Virus record (IMG/VR): IMGVR_UViG_3300021963_000592 | Span: 1-25,600 of that record | Reading direction: 5' to 3' (one strand) | Source of the DNA: a virus | DNA length: 25,600 nucleotides | Part shown: piece by piece, positions 1 through 6,789 of the stretch | Layout: the number at the start of each line of letters is the position of its first letter | Position numbering within the stretch: the first letter of the stretch is position 1 | Translations under genes and position numbers: made by a program | The notes under the pieces: model-generated | Database searches by the model: none | What the model was told of the DNA's origin: nothing | The model's input: only the letters and a program-made list of their open reading frames with translations

Positions 1-207
1 TTGCGTGAACATGCACTGGGTGAGGTTCAAAGGTTTGGGGAAGAGATGGAAGAAACTGGAGCTGCCATTAAAGCCGAGCGTGAGGCATGTGCAAACCTGC
101 GTAAAGAAGTGGCTCTGCTAGGTAAACAATCAACAGAGTATGAAGAAGGGTTTTGGGAAGGCTTAAGTAAGTACGAAGAATTAATAAGAGCAAGGGGACA
201 AGCATGA
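1..207 (+). CDS. Hypothetical phage protein, 5'-truncated by window edge; paralogue of the next gene
   Basis: The reading frame is open from the first base and ends at TGA 205-207. The first codon is TTG, but it is probably an internal leucine. The visible N-terminus (LREHALGEVQRFGEEMEE) matches the C-terminal part of the next gene (LREQAMIEVQRLGQEIEE) at 12 of 18 positions, and there this segment follows a tryptophan-rich region. The real start is therefore likely upstream of the window. The visible 68 residues are charged and rich in Glu and Ala, with a probable coiled coil at about residues 5-45, and end in an aromatic segment (EEGFWEGLSKYEE). No function is known to me. It overlaps the following start codon by 4 nt (ATGA), as in a coupled early operon. 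Confidence 0.7.
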   Translation: MREHALGEVQRFGEEMEETGAAIKAEREACANLRKEVALLGKQSTEYEEGFWEGLSKYEELIRARGQA

Positions 208-392
208 CACACGATGAAGCTGTTGACATGAAAGACTTCAATGAATGGTGGGATAGCGACATCATTCGTAGTAGTCCATTTAGAAGAGGTAGTCCTAAAT
301 ACTGGGCATGGGCAGCATGGCAAGCTGCCTTGCGTGAACAAGCCATGATTGAAGTGCAGAGGCTTGGACAAGAAATTGAGGAGAACAAATGA
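204..392 (+). CDS. Small Trp-rich phage protein (FNEWWD...AAWQAAL type), unknown function
   Basis: This is a 62-aa ORF starting in an ATGA overlap with the upstream gene. The N-terminal half holds FNEWWDSD (about residues 12-19) and WAWAAWQAAL (about 34-43). Pairs of such 'F..WW' and 'AW.AW.AA' motifs are common in small early proteins of phages of Gram-negative hosts, often as modules next to other domains; that is recalled family knowledge, not a search. The C-terminal 20 residues are shared with the truncated gene upstream, so the two look like tandem paralogues. It ends in an ATGA overlap with the next gene. No catalytic motif is visible and the function is unknown. Confidence 0.75.
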   Translation: MTHDEAVDMKDFNEWWDSDIIRSSPFRRGSPKYWAWAAWQAALREQAMIEVQRLGQEIEENK

Positions 393-643
393 AACTACAC
401 GAACTAGAAGACCTCATCATGGCAGCATGGATAACTAAAGAGGACATTGACTCCATCCTATGGGTGTTAATGGACAGAGAGAAACAAGCAACAGAAGATG
501 AACTTGCCAATTTATTAATTGGACTACACAGCTTGCACGATGCTAGAATGACCAAGCTATTTAGTGGATACGAACAAGTATTAAAGACCAACAAAGTAAC
601 TTACAAGGGCTATGACATTCTTAAAAACCCATCTACCCTGTGA
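389..643 (+). CDS. Hypothetical phage protein
   Basis: An 84-aa ORF whose ATG (389) overlaps the previous stop in an ATGA. It is acidic and predicted helical (ELEDLIMAAW, EDIDSILWVL, EDELANLLIGL), with no cysteine pairs, signal peptide or membrane segment. I do not recognise the family. The 3' end overlaps the primase-helicase start by 32 nt. That overlap is real on both sides, because the primase needs its first 10-32 residues for the zinc motif. It probably belongs to the same early transcript as its neighbours. Confidence 0.65.
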   Translation: MKLHELEDLIMAAWITKEDIDSILWVLMDREKQATEDELANLLIGLHSLHDARMTKLFSGYEQVLKTNKVTYKGYDILKNPSTL

Positions 644-2225
644 GACATGTGGCAGTAGTGATGGCTTGTCCATCAACGAAGATATGTCCACTAAATGTTT
701 TGTATGTGATACATACATCCCATCAACCAACAATGAAAGACTCGAAGTGATTGATGTTGATACAGAAACGAAAGACACAAGCTCTTTCGTTAAAGACTAC
801 AACGAAGGTGTTAGTGTGTCTGTTTCAGACAGACGCATCAACAAAGCCACAATGGAACGCTATGGTGTTGTTCGCAGTGGTGGCTATTACTACTTCCCCT
901 ATTACGATAGCAACTCCCAACTGGTAGCAGCTAAGCGTAGAGAGGTGAAGGACAAGAAGTTCACGACAGTGGGTGGGTGGAGCAAGGGTACGCTGTTTGG
1001 ACAGAACCTATACCCATCCAATGGCAAGTATCTCACCATCACTGAGGGTGAGTTTGATGCACTGGCTGCATACCAATTGACAGGTAGTAAATATCCTGTT
1101 GTGTCTATACGCACAGGTGCAGGTAGTGCATTGAAGGATGCCAAGGCCAACTACGAATACATCAACAGCTTTGAAACTGTAGTGCTATGCTTTGATGGTG
1201 ATGAGGCAGGGCAGAAGGCAGCAAAGGAAGTTGCTGAATTGTTTGGTAGCAAGTGTAAGATATTTAAACCTGATCCTTCATACAAAGATGCATGTGAGTG
1301 GCTTGCTGAAAGCAAGGAGGCTGCATTCGTATCCCGTTGGTGGTCAGCAGAGCCGTTCATACCTGATGGTATTGTTAGTGGCACTGGATTGTGGGACTTG
1401 GTATCTAAACCAATGGAAGCAGCAGACTGTTTCTATCCTTGGAAGGGACTCAACGACATCACCTATGGCATTAGAGCAGGTGAGCTAGTCACATTCACAG
1501 CAGGTAGTGGACTAGGTAAGAGTCAAACCCTAAGGGAAATAGTGTGGCACTTGTTGCAGAACTGTGATGACAGCATTGGCTTGATGTTTCTTGAAGAGAG
1601 TGTGCGTAAGACTAGCCTGTCCATGATGAGCCTTGCTGCTGATCTACCGATGCACCTACCTACAACTATGGTGTCTGATGCCATACGCAAGGACGCATTT
1701 GAAAAGACACTAGGCACTGGACGCTTGTACTTCTTTGATCACTTTGGCAGCACTGCCATTGAGAACATTGTTAATCGTGTGAAGTATATGGCTAAGGGAC
1801 TAGGCTGTAAGTATGTATTCTTAGATCACTTATCCATCATCGTGTCCAGTCAGGACAATGGTGATGAGCGTAAGGCCATTGATGAAATCATGACCAAGCT
1901 TCGCATGCTTGTGCAGGAAACTAACATTGCTCTCATCATTGTTAGTCACCTCAAGCGTCCATCAGACAAGGGTCATGAAGAAGGTGCAGCCACTAGCTTA
2001 GCTCAGCTAAGGGGTAGTGCAGCCATTGCACAGCTTAGTGACATGGTGGTGTCTCTTGAGAGGAACGGTCAGGCTGACGATCCTATTGAGCGTAACACCA
2101 CTAAGGTGAGGGTGTTGAAGAACAGATACAGTGGTCAGACTGGTCCTGCTTGCAGCTTGCTTTATAACAAAGACACTGGCAGAATGTTTGAGATTGATGA
2201 CACTATGGAAGGGATGATGCTATGA
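612..2225 (+). CDS. T7 gp4-like bifunctional DNA primase-helicase
   Basis: This 537-aa protein would unwind DNA at the phage fork and lay down primers, as T7 gp4 (566 aa) does. The zinc motif is Cys10, Cys13, Cys29, Cys32 (CETCGSSDG...CFVC), with the same C-x2-C-x15-C-x2-C spacing as T7 gp4A. A TOPRIM domain follows with EGE (residues 145-147) and DGDEAG (195-200). The RecA-like helicase domain has Walker A GSGLGKS (298-304), a Walker B-like FLDHLSII (403-410) and a motif QLRGSAAIAQLSD (465-477). KNRYSGQTG (503-511) carries the expected arginine-finger region. MFLEESV (325-331), DERKAID (418-424) and HEEG (455-458) also match gp4. The start is forced by the zinc motif, although the AAGGG at 605-609 sits very close to the ATG. 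It leads the replication operon; the stop overlaps the next ATG (ATGA). Confidence 0.96.
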   Translation: MTFLKTHLPCETCGSSDGLSINEDMSTKCFVCDTYIPSTNNERLEVIDVDTETKDTSSFVKDYNEGVSVSVSDRRINKATMERYGVVRSGGYYYFPYYDSNSQLVAAKRREVKDKKFTTVGGWSKGTLFGQNLYPSNGKYLTITEGEFDALAAYQLTGSKYPVVSIRTGAGSALKDAKANYEYINSFETVVLCFDGDEAGQKAAKEVAELFGSKCKIFKPDPSYKDACEWLAESKEAAFVSRWWSAEPFIPDGIVSGTGLWDLVSKPMEAADCFYPWKGLNDITYGIRAGELVTFTAGSGLGKSQTLREIVWHLLQNCDDSIGLMFLEESVRKTSLSMMSLAADLPMHLPTTMVSDAIRKDAFEKTLGTGRLYFFDHFGSTAIENIVNRVKYMAKGLGCKYVFLDHLSIIVSSQDNGDERKAIDEIMTKLRMLVQETNIALIIVSHLKRPSDKGHEEGAATSLAQLRGSAAIAQLSDMVVSLERNGQADDPIERNTTKVRVLKNRYSGQTGPACSLLYNKDTGRMFEIDDTMEGMML

Positions 2226-2449
2226 AACAGTGGGATGATCTTGATGATTCCATCATTGGACAAGCTTCCATATGGAATGGTAATAAGAGAGTGGAGGTCT
2301 TGGTCTACGATGCTGACAAGATGATTAAAGTATTTATGGACAGAGATGGTATGTCTGAAGAGGAAGCCAATGAATATATTCTCTTCAACATTGAGGGTGC
2401 TTATATAGGAGAGGACACACCTGTATTGGTGTGGCAAAGATATGAGTGA
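2222..2449 (+). CDS. Hypothetical acidic phage protein
   Basis: A 75-aa ORF coupled to the primase-helicase by an ATGA overlap. It has a beta-strand-like segment (KRVEVLVYDADKMIKVFM) followed by a helix (MSEEEANEYILFNI) and the C-terminal stretch DTPVLVWQRYE. No catalytic motif or membrane segment is visible. Comparable short acidic proteins often sit between primase and polymerase genes in T7-like phages, but I cannot assign a family. It overlaps the next gene by 8 nt. Confidence 0.65.
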   Translation: MKQWDDLDDSIIGQASIWNGNKRVEVLVYDADKMIKVFMDRDGMSEEEANEYILFNIEGAYIGEDTPVLVWQRYE

Positions 2450-2639
2450 TGGAGGGAAGGGACATACTCAGCGTCCCAAATCAATAGCTGATGAAGAGTG
2501 GGCATCAAGATGGAATGCCATCTTTGGTAGAGACTCATTAGAAGATTACAAACAGTCGGAGAAAGTTAATAACCTCCGACAAAATGATAAGGACAAGGAC
2601 GATGATCTTCTTAGACATAGAGACAAATCTCAAACATGA
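2442..2639 (+). CDS. Small phage protein of the MSDGGKG...RP...IFG type, unknown function
   Basis: A 65-aa ORF starting with MSDGGKGHTQRP and containing WASRWNAIFGRDS (about residues 21-33). The pairing of an N-terminal SDGGKG...RP with a later 'W..IFG' motif recurs in small proteins of many phages of Gram-negative hosts; I recall the pattern but know no function. The C-terminal 25 residues are highly charged (Lys/Asp/Arg). The last 38 nt overlap the start of the DNA polymerase gene in another frame. Confidence 0.65.
   Translation: MSDGGKGHTQRPKSIADEEWASRWNAIFGRDSLEDYKQSEKVNNLRQNDKDKDDDLLRHRDKSQT
2589..2593 (+). promoter_or_regulatory. Ribosome binding site choosing the DNA polymerase start
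   Basis: AAGGA lies 8 nt upstream of ATG 2602. An in-frame ATG at 2584 lies upstream of this site and lacks one of its own. T7 gp5 begins MIVSDIEAN, which aligns with the MIFLDIETN that starts at 2602, so 2602 is preferred. Confidence 0.55.
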
Positions 2640-4317
2640 CACCATATGGTTGTGTGTTACTAAGCACAGTGTTACTGGTGAGATAAGGCACTGGCGGGAA
2701 GCCGACAGTCTGCAAAGTTATTTAGAGGGTGAGCAAGTTGTAGGCCACAACATCATTGGCTTTGACGCACCCATACTAAATAAGGTATGGGGTGTTGGCA
2801 TTCCTGCCAACATGCTAGTGGATACACTGGTGATGTCACGACTGTACAAACCTGACATTGAGGTGGTGCTCCCTAAGGAAGGTAAAGCACCCACCCCTCA
2901 CAGCTTAGAGGCATGGGGCTACCGATTAGGTAGCTACAAGATTGGCTTCACTGACTTCGATGGTGGGTGGACACAAGAGATGGCTACCTATTGTGAGCAA
3001 GATGTTCAACTTGTCAGAAAACTGTATGAGTTTCTGACAACAACCATGATAAGAGAAGGGTTTTCCCTACAAAGCATACAGCTTGAGCATGAGGTGGCAC
3101 TGATCTGTCGTGGCATGGAAGAGAATGGCTTCATGCTAGATATGCCTAAGGCTATGGCGTTGCATGCCACCCTCAGTGGGCGTATGTCTGAGATTGAGGA
3201 GAGCATGCAGCAGGTGTTCCCTCCCATCGTGGAGCAGCGCATCTCTGAGAAGACAGGCAAGCAGCTTAAGGACAAGGTAACCATCTTCAATGTTGGAAGC
3301 AGACAACAGATTGCTGACCGCCTTATTACGCTTGGATGGAAGCCAAAGAAGATGACCCCAACAGGGCAACCGATAGTGGATGAGACTACATTAAAGGATG
3401 TTGTGTTCCCAGAGGGACAGATAATTGCTGAGTACTTAATGATTCAAAAGCGTGTAACTCAGATAAGTAGTTGGCTTGAACTGGTAGCCGATGATGGCAG
3501 GGTGCATGGTAGGGTTACTACCAATGGTGCTGTCACTGGCAGAGCCACACACAGCAGTCCTAACATGGCGCAGATCCCTGCAGTGGGTGGTCCATATGGG
3601 GCTGAGTGTAGGGAGGTGTGGACAGTGCCTAAGGGGTATAAGCAGGTGGGTGTAGACCTATCAGGCATTGAGCTACGCTGCTTAGGTCACTACCTAAATG
3701 ATCAAGAATGGATGGATGAGTTGCTTAAAGGAGACATCCACTGGTTTAATGCACAGAGCTTTGGCTTAGTTGACAAAGGCACTGTGAAGGACGATAACAA
3801 CCCTGAGCATAAGAAGGCTAGGAATATCACCAAGACCCTAACCTATGGTGTGTTGTATGGAGCAGGGGCAGCTAAAGCTGGATCGATTGTTGGTGGTAAC
3901 AGCAGCAAAGGCAAGAAACTTATTGATAGTTTTATCAATAACACACCCGGCTTGTCTGCCTTGAAGAAGAAGATATCTAGGCTGATGGCTAAGGGTCATC
4001 TCCCTGCACTGGATGGACGCAGGGTGTGGGTTAGATCGGAGCATGCAGCATTGAACACATTGCTACAAAGTGCAGGTGCTATCGTAGCTAAACAATGGCT
4101 TGTTGAATCAACAAAGCTGTTGCAAGAGAAGGGAATAAATGCTAAACTGTTAGCGTTTGTTCATGACGAAACACAATGGGAAGTGAGAGAAGATCAGGCA
4201 GAGGAAGCAGCTAGGCTCATAGAGCAAGCAGCAACCAAAGCAGGAGAGGCTCTTAAGTTCCGTTGCCCAGTGGATGCCGAAGGAAAGATTGGCAACAACT
4301 GGCGTGAGTGCCACTGA
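2602..4317 (+). CDS. T7 gp5-like family A DNA polymerase with 3'-5' exonuclease
   Basis: The replicative DNA polymerase, 571 aa from ATG 2602. Residue numbers below count from the alternative ATG at 2584; subtract 6 for the 2602 start. Exonuclease residues are Asp11 and Glu13 (LDIETN), Asp61 (GHNIIGFD) and Tyr136/Asp140 (YCEQD). Polymerase motif A is VDLSGIELR (Asp358). Motif B is R413-NIT-K417-TLT-Y421-GVLYGAG, with exactly the spacing of T7 Arg518/Lys522/Tyr526. Motif C is His527-Asp528-Glu529 (FVHDET). EYLMIQKR, NGAVTGRATH, HAALNTLLQSAGA and the C-terminus DAEGKIGNNWRECH closely follow T7 gp5. The protein is shorter than gp5 (704 aa), so the thioredoxin-binding loop is probably reduced or missing. 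Tyr421 is the equivalent of E. coli Pol I position 762. Confidence 0.96.
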   Translation: MIFLDIETNLKHDTIWLCVTKHSVTGEIRHWREADSLQSYLEGEQVVGHNIIGFDAPILNKVWGVGIPANMLVDTLVMSRLYKPDIEVVLPKEGKAPTPHSLEAWGYRLGSYKIGFTDFDGGWTQEMATYCEQDVQLVRKLYEFLTTTMIREGFSLQSIQLEHEVALICRGMEENGFMLDMPKAMALHATLSGRMSEIEESMQQVFPPIVEQRISEKTGKQLKDKVTIFNVGSRQQIADRLITLGWKPKKMTPTGQPIVDETTLKDVVFPEGQIIAEYLMIQKRVTQISSWLELVADDGRVHGRVTTNGAVTGRATHSSPNMAQIPAVGGPYGAECREVWTVPKGYKQVGVDLSGIELRCLGHYLNDQEWMDELLKGDIHWFNAQSFGLVDKGTVKDDNNPEHKKARNITKTLTYGVLYGAGAAKAGSIVGGNSSKGKKLIDSFINNTPGLSALKKKISRLMAKGHLPALDGRRVWVRSEHAALNTLLQSAGAIVAKQWLVESTKLLQEKGINAKLLAFVHDETQWEVREDQAEEAARLIEQAATKAGEALKFRCPVDAEGKIGNNWRECH

Positions 4318-4335
4318 CGTTACTAGTGGGTTTTT
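4311..4335 (+). terminator. Weak candidate intrinsic terminator after the DNA polymerase gene
   Basis: CCACT (4311-4315) can pair with AGTGG (4325-4329) around a 9-nt loop, followed by GTTTTT (4330-4335). The stem is only 5 bp and overlaps the polymerase stop codon, so it may only attenuate transcription before the ssDNA-binding protein gene. Moderate to low confidence. Confidence 0.35.
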
Positions 4336-4340
4336 ATATT

Positions 4341-4345
4341 GGAGA
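4341..4345 (+). promoter_or_regulatory. Ribosome binding site of the ssDNA-binding protein gene
   Basis: GGAGA lies 5 nt before ATG 4351. An in-frame TTG at 4339 overlaps this site and so cannot be the start it serves. Confidence 0.6.
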
Positions 4346-4350
4346 AAATT

Positions 4351-4770
4351 ATGACTGAAGAAAAGAAAGCTATTAAGCTGAAGGCTGATTTGTTTTGGTG
4401 TCAACACACTAAGATTAATGAGATGTCTGGCAAGTTTCAAGTTAACTTATGCAACTTGTCTGATGCTGCTGTTGAAGCATTGGAAGAGATGGGCATCAGT
4501 GTTCAGACTGGTGAAGACAAGAAGGCTGACATGGGCAGGTACATCACTTGCAAATCAGAGAAGCCTATGCGTGTCTTTGACGTTGAGAACGATGAGATTA
4601 CTGAAGCAATTGGTAATGGCAGCAAAGCCAAAGCCTTGGTGTCTTCATACTCTTGGACATACAAGAACAAGAAAGGTGTTAGCCCTTCGTTGAAGAAGCT
4701 GGTTGTCACTGACTTGATTGAGTATGCTGCAGCTAGCGGCATCAGCGCAGACGATGAGGATGTGCTGTAA
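4351..4770 (+). CDS. Single-stranded DNA-binding protein (T7 gp2.5-type OB-fold, probable)
   Basis: A 139-aa protein from ATG 4351. Conserved-looking segments are GKFQVNLCNLSDAAVEALEEMG (about residues 27-48), YITCKSEKPM, GNGSKAKALVSSYSW (about 88-102) and KKGVSPSLKKLVVTDLIEY (about 108-126). The C-terminus is acidic (SADDEDVL). The pattern 'NGS+A.. Y.W ... KKGVSPSLK.L.. .LIEY' and the acidic tail fit the gp2.5-like ssDNA-binding proteins found beside T7-type polymerases. The acidic tail normally contacts polymerase and helicase. It sits between polymerase and exonuclease, where such a gene is expected. The assignment rests on motif memory and position. Confidence 0.72.
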   Translation: MTEEKKAIKLKADLFWCQHTKINEMSGKFQVNLCNLSDAAVEALEEMGISVQTGEDKKADMGRYITCKSEKPMRVFDVENDEITEAIGNGSKAKALVSSYSWTYKNKKGVSPSLKKLVVTDLIEYAAASGISADDEDVL

Positions 4771-5472
4771 ATGAAAGCTCTGTTCGATAGCGATATCTTC
4801 GCTTATCGGGCAGCATCTGCATGTGAGGACGAAGACGAAGCAACGGCACAGCGAACACTGGATCGTTTAATTGTTGATGTCCTCATGTGCGGTGTTGATA
4901 CCCTCTATCCTGATTGCTTCGTGGATAGTTGGAGCATGCACCTAACTGGTAAGAACAACTTCCGATACAAGATAGCAACCACCGTACCTTATAAAGGCAA
5001 CAGAGTTGACAAACCTAAGCCTAAGCATCTAGCTTTCCTTAGAAGCCATCTTGTTAAGGAATGGGGAGCTACCATTTCTGAAGGTGAAGAAGCCGATGAC
5101 ACCATTGCCATTGAAGCTACAAAGCTTGGTGACAATTGTGTCATTGTGTCTTTAGATAAAGACTTAGATCAGATTGTTGGTTGGCATTACAACTTCGTTA
5201 AACATCTAGGCTATTACATTAAACCAGAGGAAGCTCTGGTCAAGCTGTACACGCAGATGATTACAGGTGATGCTGCTGATAACATCAAAGGATTGTTCCG
5301 TGTTGGTCCAGTGAAAGCAGCCAAGATAATTGGGGACACAACAGATGAGCTTGAGCTGTACAACAAAGTGTTGGAAGCTTACGAGGGTAATGCTGAGCGT
5401 GTGTTAGAGAATGCTCAGCTTCTTTTTCTACGAAGATATGAAGGACAGATATGGACTCCTCCACAAGCTTAA
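4771..5472 (+). CDS. 5'-3' exonuclease (FEN/T7 gp6-like)
   Basis: A 233-aa metal-dependent 5' nuclease. It would remove RNA primers and help degrade host DNA or process recombination ends, as T7 gp6 does. Acidic metal-binding clusters are visible: FDSDIFAYRA (Asp6, Asp8), EGEEADDTIA (about residues 104-113) and VSLDKDLDQI (about 126-135). TGDAADNIKGLFRVGPVKAAKII (about 165-187) contains the metal-binding Asp pair followed by the helix-hairpin-helix (GPVKAAKI). YKGNR and KP (about 75-83) match the DNA-binding region of gp6. ATG 4771 follows the previous stop with no spacer (TAAATG). The gene ends 22 nt inside the next gene. Confidence 0.9.
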   Translation: MKALFDSDIFAYRAASACEDEDEATAQRTLDRLIVDVLMCGVDTLYPDCFVDSWSMHLTGKNNFRYKIATTVPYKGNRVDKPKPKHLAFLRSHLVKEWGATISEGEEADDTIAIEATKLGDNCVIVSLDKDLDQIVGWHYNFVKHLGYYIKPEEALVKLYTQMITGDAADNIKGLFRVGPVKAAKIIGDTTDELELYNKVLEAYEGNAERVLENAQLLFLRRYEGQIWTPPQA

Positions 5473-5789
5473 AGCCAAATGACATTGCACTAATCCTGCG
5501 TCCTACTATTGTAGATGGGAAATACACAAACAACTTTCAGGTGTTAGTCAGTGGCTTTGGACCACTCACTATCAGTGAAGATGATGTAAATAATTTAATT
5601 GGTATGGCTACTATATTGGCAGCAACTGTACAGTATATGGAAGAAGATGAAGCACTTGCTAACAAGCTTGTTGAGTATTGCGGTAAGATGTTTGGTGATA
5701 TTGGTGACATTTCATACAACGCAAATCATGATAGCTTTGGTGATGGCAGCTTCACTATTAACACCAAGACAATTGGGGGCATCCAATGA
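5451..5789 (+). CDS. Hypothetical phage protein next to the exonuclease gene
   Basis: A 112-aa ORF that overlaps the exonuclease gene by 22 nt. It has a beta-rich start (DIALILRPTIVDGKYTNNFQVLVSGFG), then a helical part (EDDVNNLIGMATILAATVQYMEEDEALANKLVEYC) and a Gly/Asn/Asp-rich C-terminus. The hydrophobic helix is too short and too interrupted for a confident membrane segment. Similar small proteins occur in other T7-like replication modules, as far as I recall, but with no known function. It ends in an ATGA overlap with the next gene. Confidence 0.7.
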   Translation: MDSSTSLKPNDIALILRPTIVDGKYTNNFQVLVSGFGPLTISEDDVNNLIGMATILAATVQYMEEDEALANKLVEYCGKMFGDIGDISYNANHDSFGDGSFTINTKTIGGIQ

Positions 5790-6049
5790 ATGTAGATGAC
5801 ACACTAATACAGCGAGGCGTTAGGTATGGCAACTACAAAGAAGATGTGTCTAGGGTTTCACAAGCCTTGAAAGAAACTGTCAGGTCTGGTGCTGAATGGA
5901 AAGAGATGGATGATGATATGAAGGAAAGCCTTGATCTTATCTGTAACAAAATCTCTCGCATTGTTAATGGTGATCCTTGGTATCATGACTCATGGCATGA
6001 CATCATTGGCTATGCTAGGTTGGTAGAAGAACGATTGGAACGATTATGA
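5786..6049 (+). CDS. DUF6378-like phage protein
   Basis: An 87-aa ORF. Motifs are the N-terminal ERYGDF-like segment RGVRYGNY (residues 10-17), then SQALKETV, a middle helix ESLDLICNKISRIVNGDP (about 47-64) and the C-terminal DSWHDIIGYARLVEERL (about 68-84). The order RYGdf ... i..KisRi..GdP...DSWhDiaGYa.L is that of the DUF6378 family, which is frequent in phages and has no settled function. The His and Asp residues in the helical core recall MazG-like nucleotide hydrolases, but that link is speculative. It is coupled by ATGA overlaps on both sides, within a run of nucleotide- and DNA-metabolism genes. Confidence 0.8.
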   Translation: MNVDDTLIQRGVRYGNYKEDVSRVSQALKETVRSGAEWKEMDDDMKESLDLICNKISRIVNGDPWYHDSWHDIIGYARLVEERLERL

Positions 6050-6222
6050 TTTCTGTTGACATCAACTTGAAGGTATTCTTTAAAGCTAAAGACCTGCCCA
6101 ATGTCTACTTAAATGAAGAGGTGCTGAGTGAAGCCATCACTGAAAACTTAACTGCTTCGTTGGAACGAATGGACGCACAGGATGTTGTCTTTCGTTTCGT
6201 TGATATTGAAGGACTAGAATGA
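6046..6222 (+). CDS. Small hypothetical protein (58 aa)
   Basis: A short ORF read directly from the sequence: ATG 6046 overlaps the previous stop as ATGA, and TGA 6220-6222 overlaps the next start as ATGA. The product starts MISVDINLKVFF and ends in FRFVDIEGLE, with two beta-like ends around a helix (EEVLSEAITENLTASLERM). The perfect chain of four-base overlaps with both neighbours is the main evidence that it is translated. The family is unknown; there is no signal peptide or membrane segment. Confidence 0.65.
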   Translation: MISVDINLKVFFKAKDLPNVYLNEEVLSEAITENLTASLERMDAQDVVFRFVDIEGLE

Positions 6223-6419
6223 ATGTTAATTCTGTAACCATTAGAGAAGCCAGTAATGGCTTTGTTGTTGAGCATGTAGCTGAGGGTGAATTCGATAAGT
6301 ATCAAACTGAGTTTGTTGCTTTAGATGTTGACGAAGCTTTACTAATTGCTAGAGATTTATTTGTGCATTATGATGCTGCTGACATGTCGCATCTAGTAGA
6401 TACACCAATTGGTAGATAA
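6219..6419 (+). CDS. Small hypothetical protein
   Basis: A 66-aa acidic ORF coupled to the gene before it (ATGA) and overlapping the HNH gene by 11 nt. A beta-hairpin-like start (NVNSVTIREASNGFVVEHVAEGEF) is followed by a helix (VDEALLIARDLFVHY). I recognise no family. It lacks cysteines and membrane segments. Confidence 0.6.
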   Translation: MNVNSVTIREASNGFVVEHVAEGEFDKYQTEFVALDVDEALLIARDLFVHYDAADMSHLVDTPIGR

Positions 6420-6789
6420 GAAAAGAAACGGAGGCGAGTGGACTGACTCTAGGTTCAGAAGCTTTGTCACCTCAGCCCTTCGTGCTGCGTCTAGGCGTTG
6501 GCCTCCTAAGTACAAGGCTCTTAAAGAAGCCTTCGTTGGTAGGAAGACTAACAAGAAGACAGGCAAGTTGGCAATGCATTACAAATGTGCCAAATGTAAG
6601 AAGCACTTTGTTGCTGCTGATGTACAGGTAGATCATATACTGCCAGTAGTATCACCAACAGAGGGCTTTGTTAGTTGGGACTTGTTCATTGATCGTATCT
6701 TCTGTGAGATAGAAAATCTACAGGTGATGTGTAAACCCTGTCACAAAGTGAAGACAGAACTAGAGAAGGTAGAAAGGAAAAAGAAATGA
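6409..6789 (+). CDS. Phage HNH endonuclease
   Basis: A 126-aa HNH nuclease. The N-terminal part (WTDSRFRSFVTSALRAASRRWPPK, about residues 11-34) is typical of a recurrent phage HNH family. The nuclease core has a zinc pair Cys60/Cys63 (CAKC), the HNH dyad VDHILPVV (Asp75-His76), FVSWDLFIDRIFCE, Asn103 (ENLQVMC) and the second zinc pair Cys108/Cys111 (CKPCH). It lies inside the operon with no intron or intein signs around it, so it is more likely a phage-metabolism enzyme (resolution or packaging cleavage) than a homing nuclease; that is inference. The only in-frame start before the conserved region is TTG 6409, with no clear ribosome binding site, so translation probably depends on coupling. 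Confidence 0.88.
   Translation: MVDKKRNGGEWTDSRFRSFVTSALRAASRRWPPKYKALKEAFVGRKTNKKTGKLAMHYKCAKCKKHFVAADVQVDHILPVVSPTEGFVSWDLFIDRIFCEIENLQVMCKPCHKVKTELEKVERKKK

Noticed and set aside
2584-2601. ATG 2584 as the DNA polymerase start
   Set aside because: The AAGGA ribosome binding site lies downstream of it and the T7 gp5 N-terminus aligns with ATG 2602; the extra six residues are low in complexity.
6409-6789. HNH gene as a homing endonuclease in an intron or intein
   Set aside because: Neighbouring genes are intact, the gene is coupled within the operon, and its sequence belongs to a free-standing phage HNH type.
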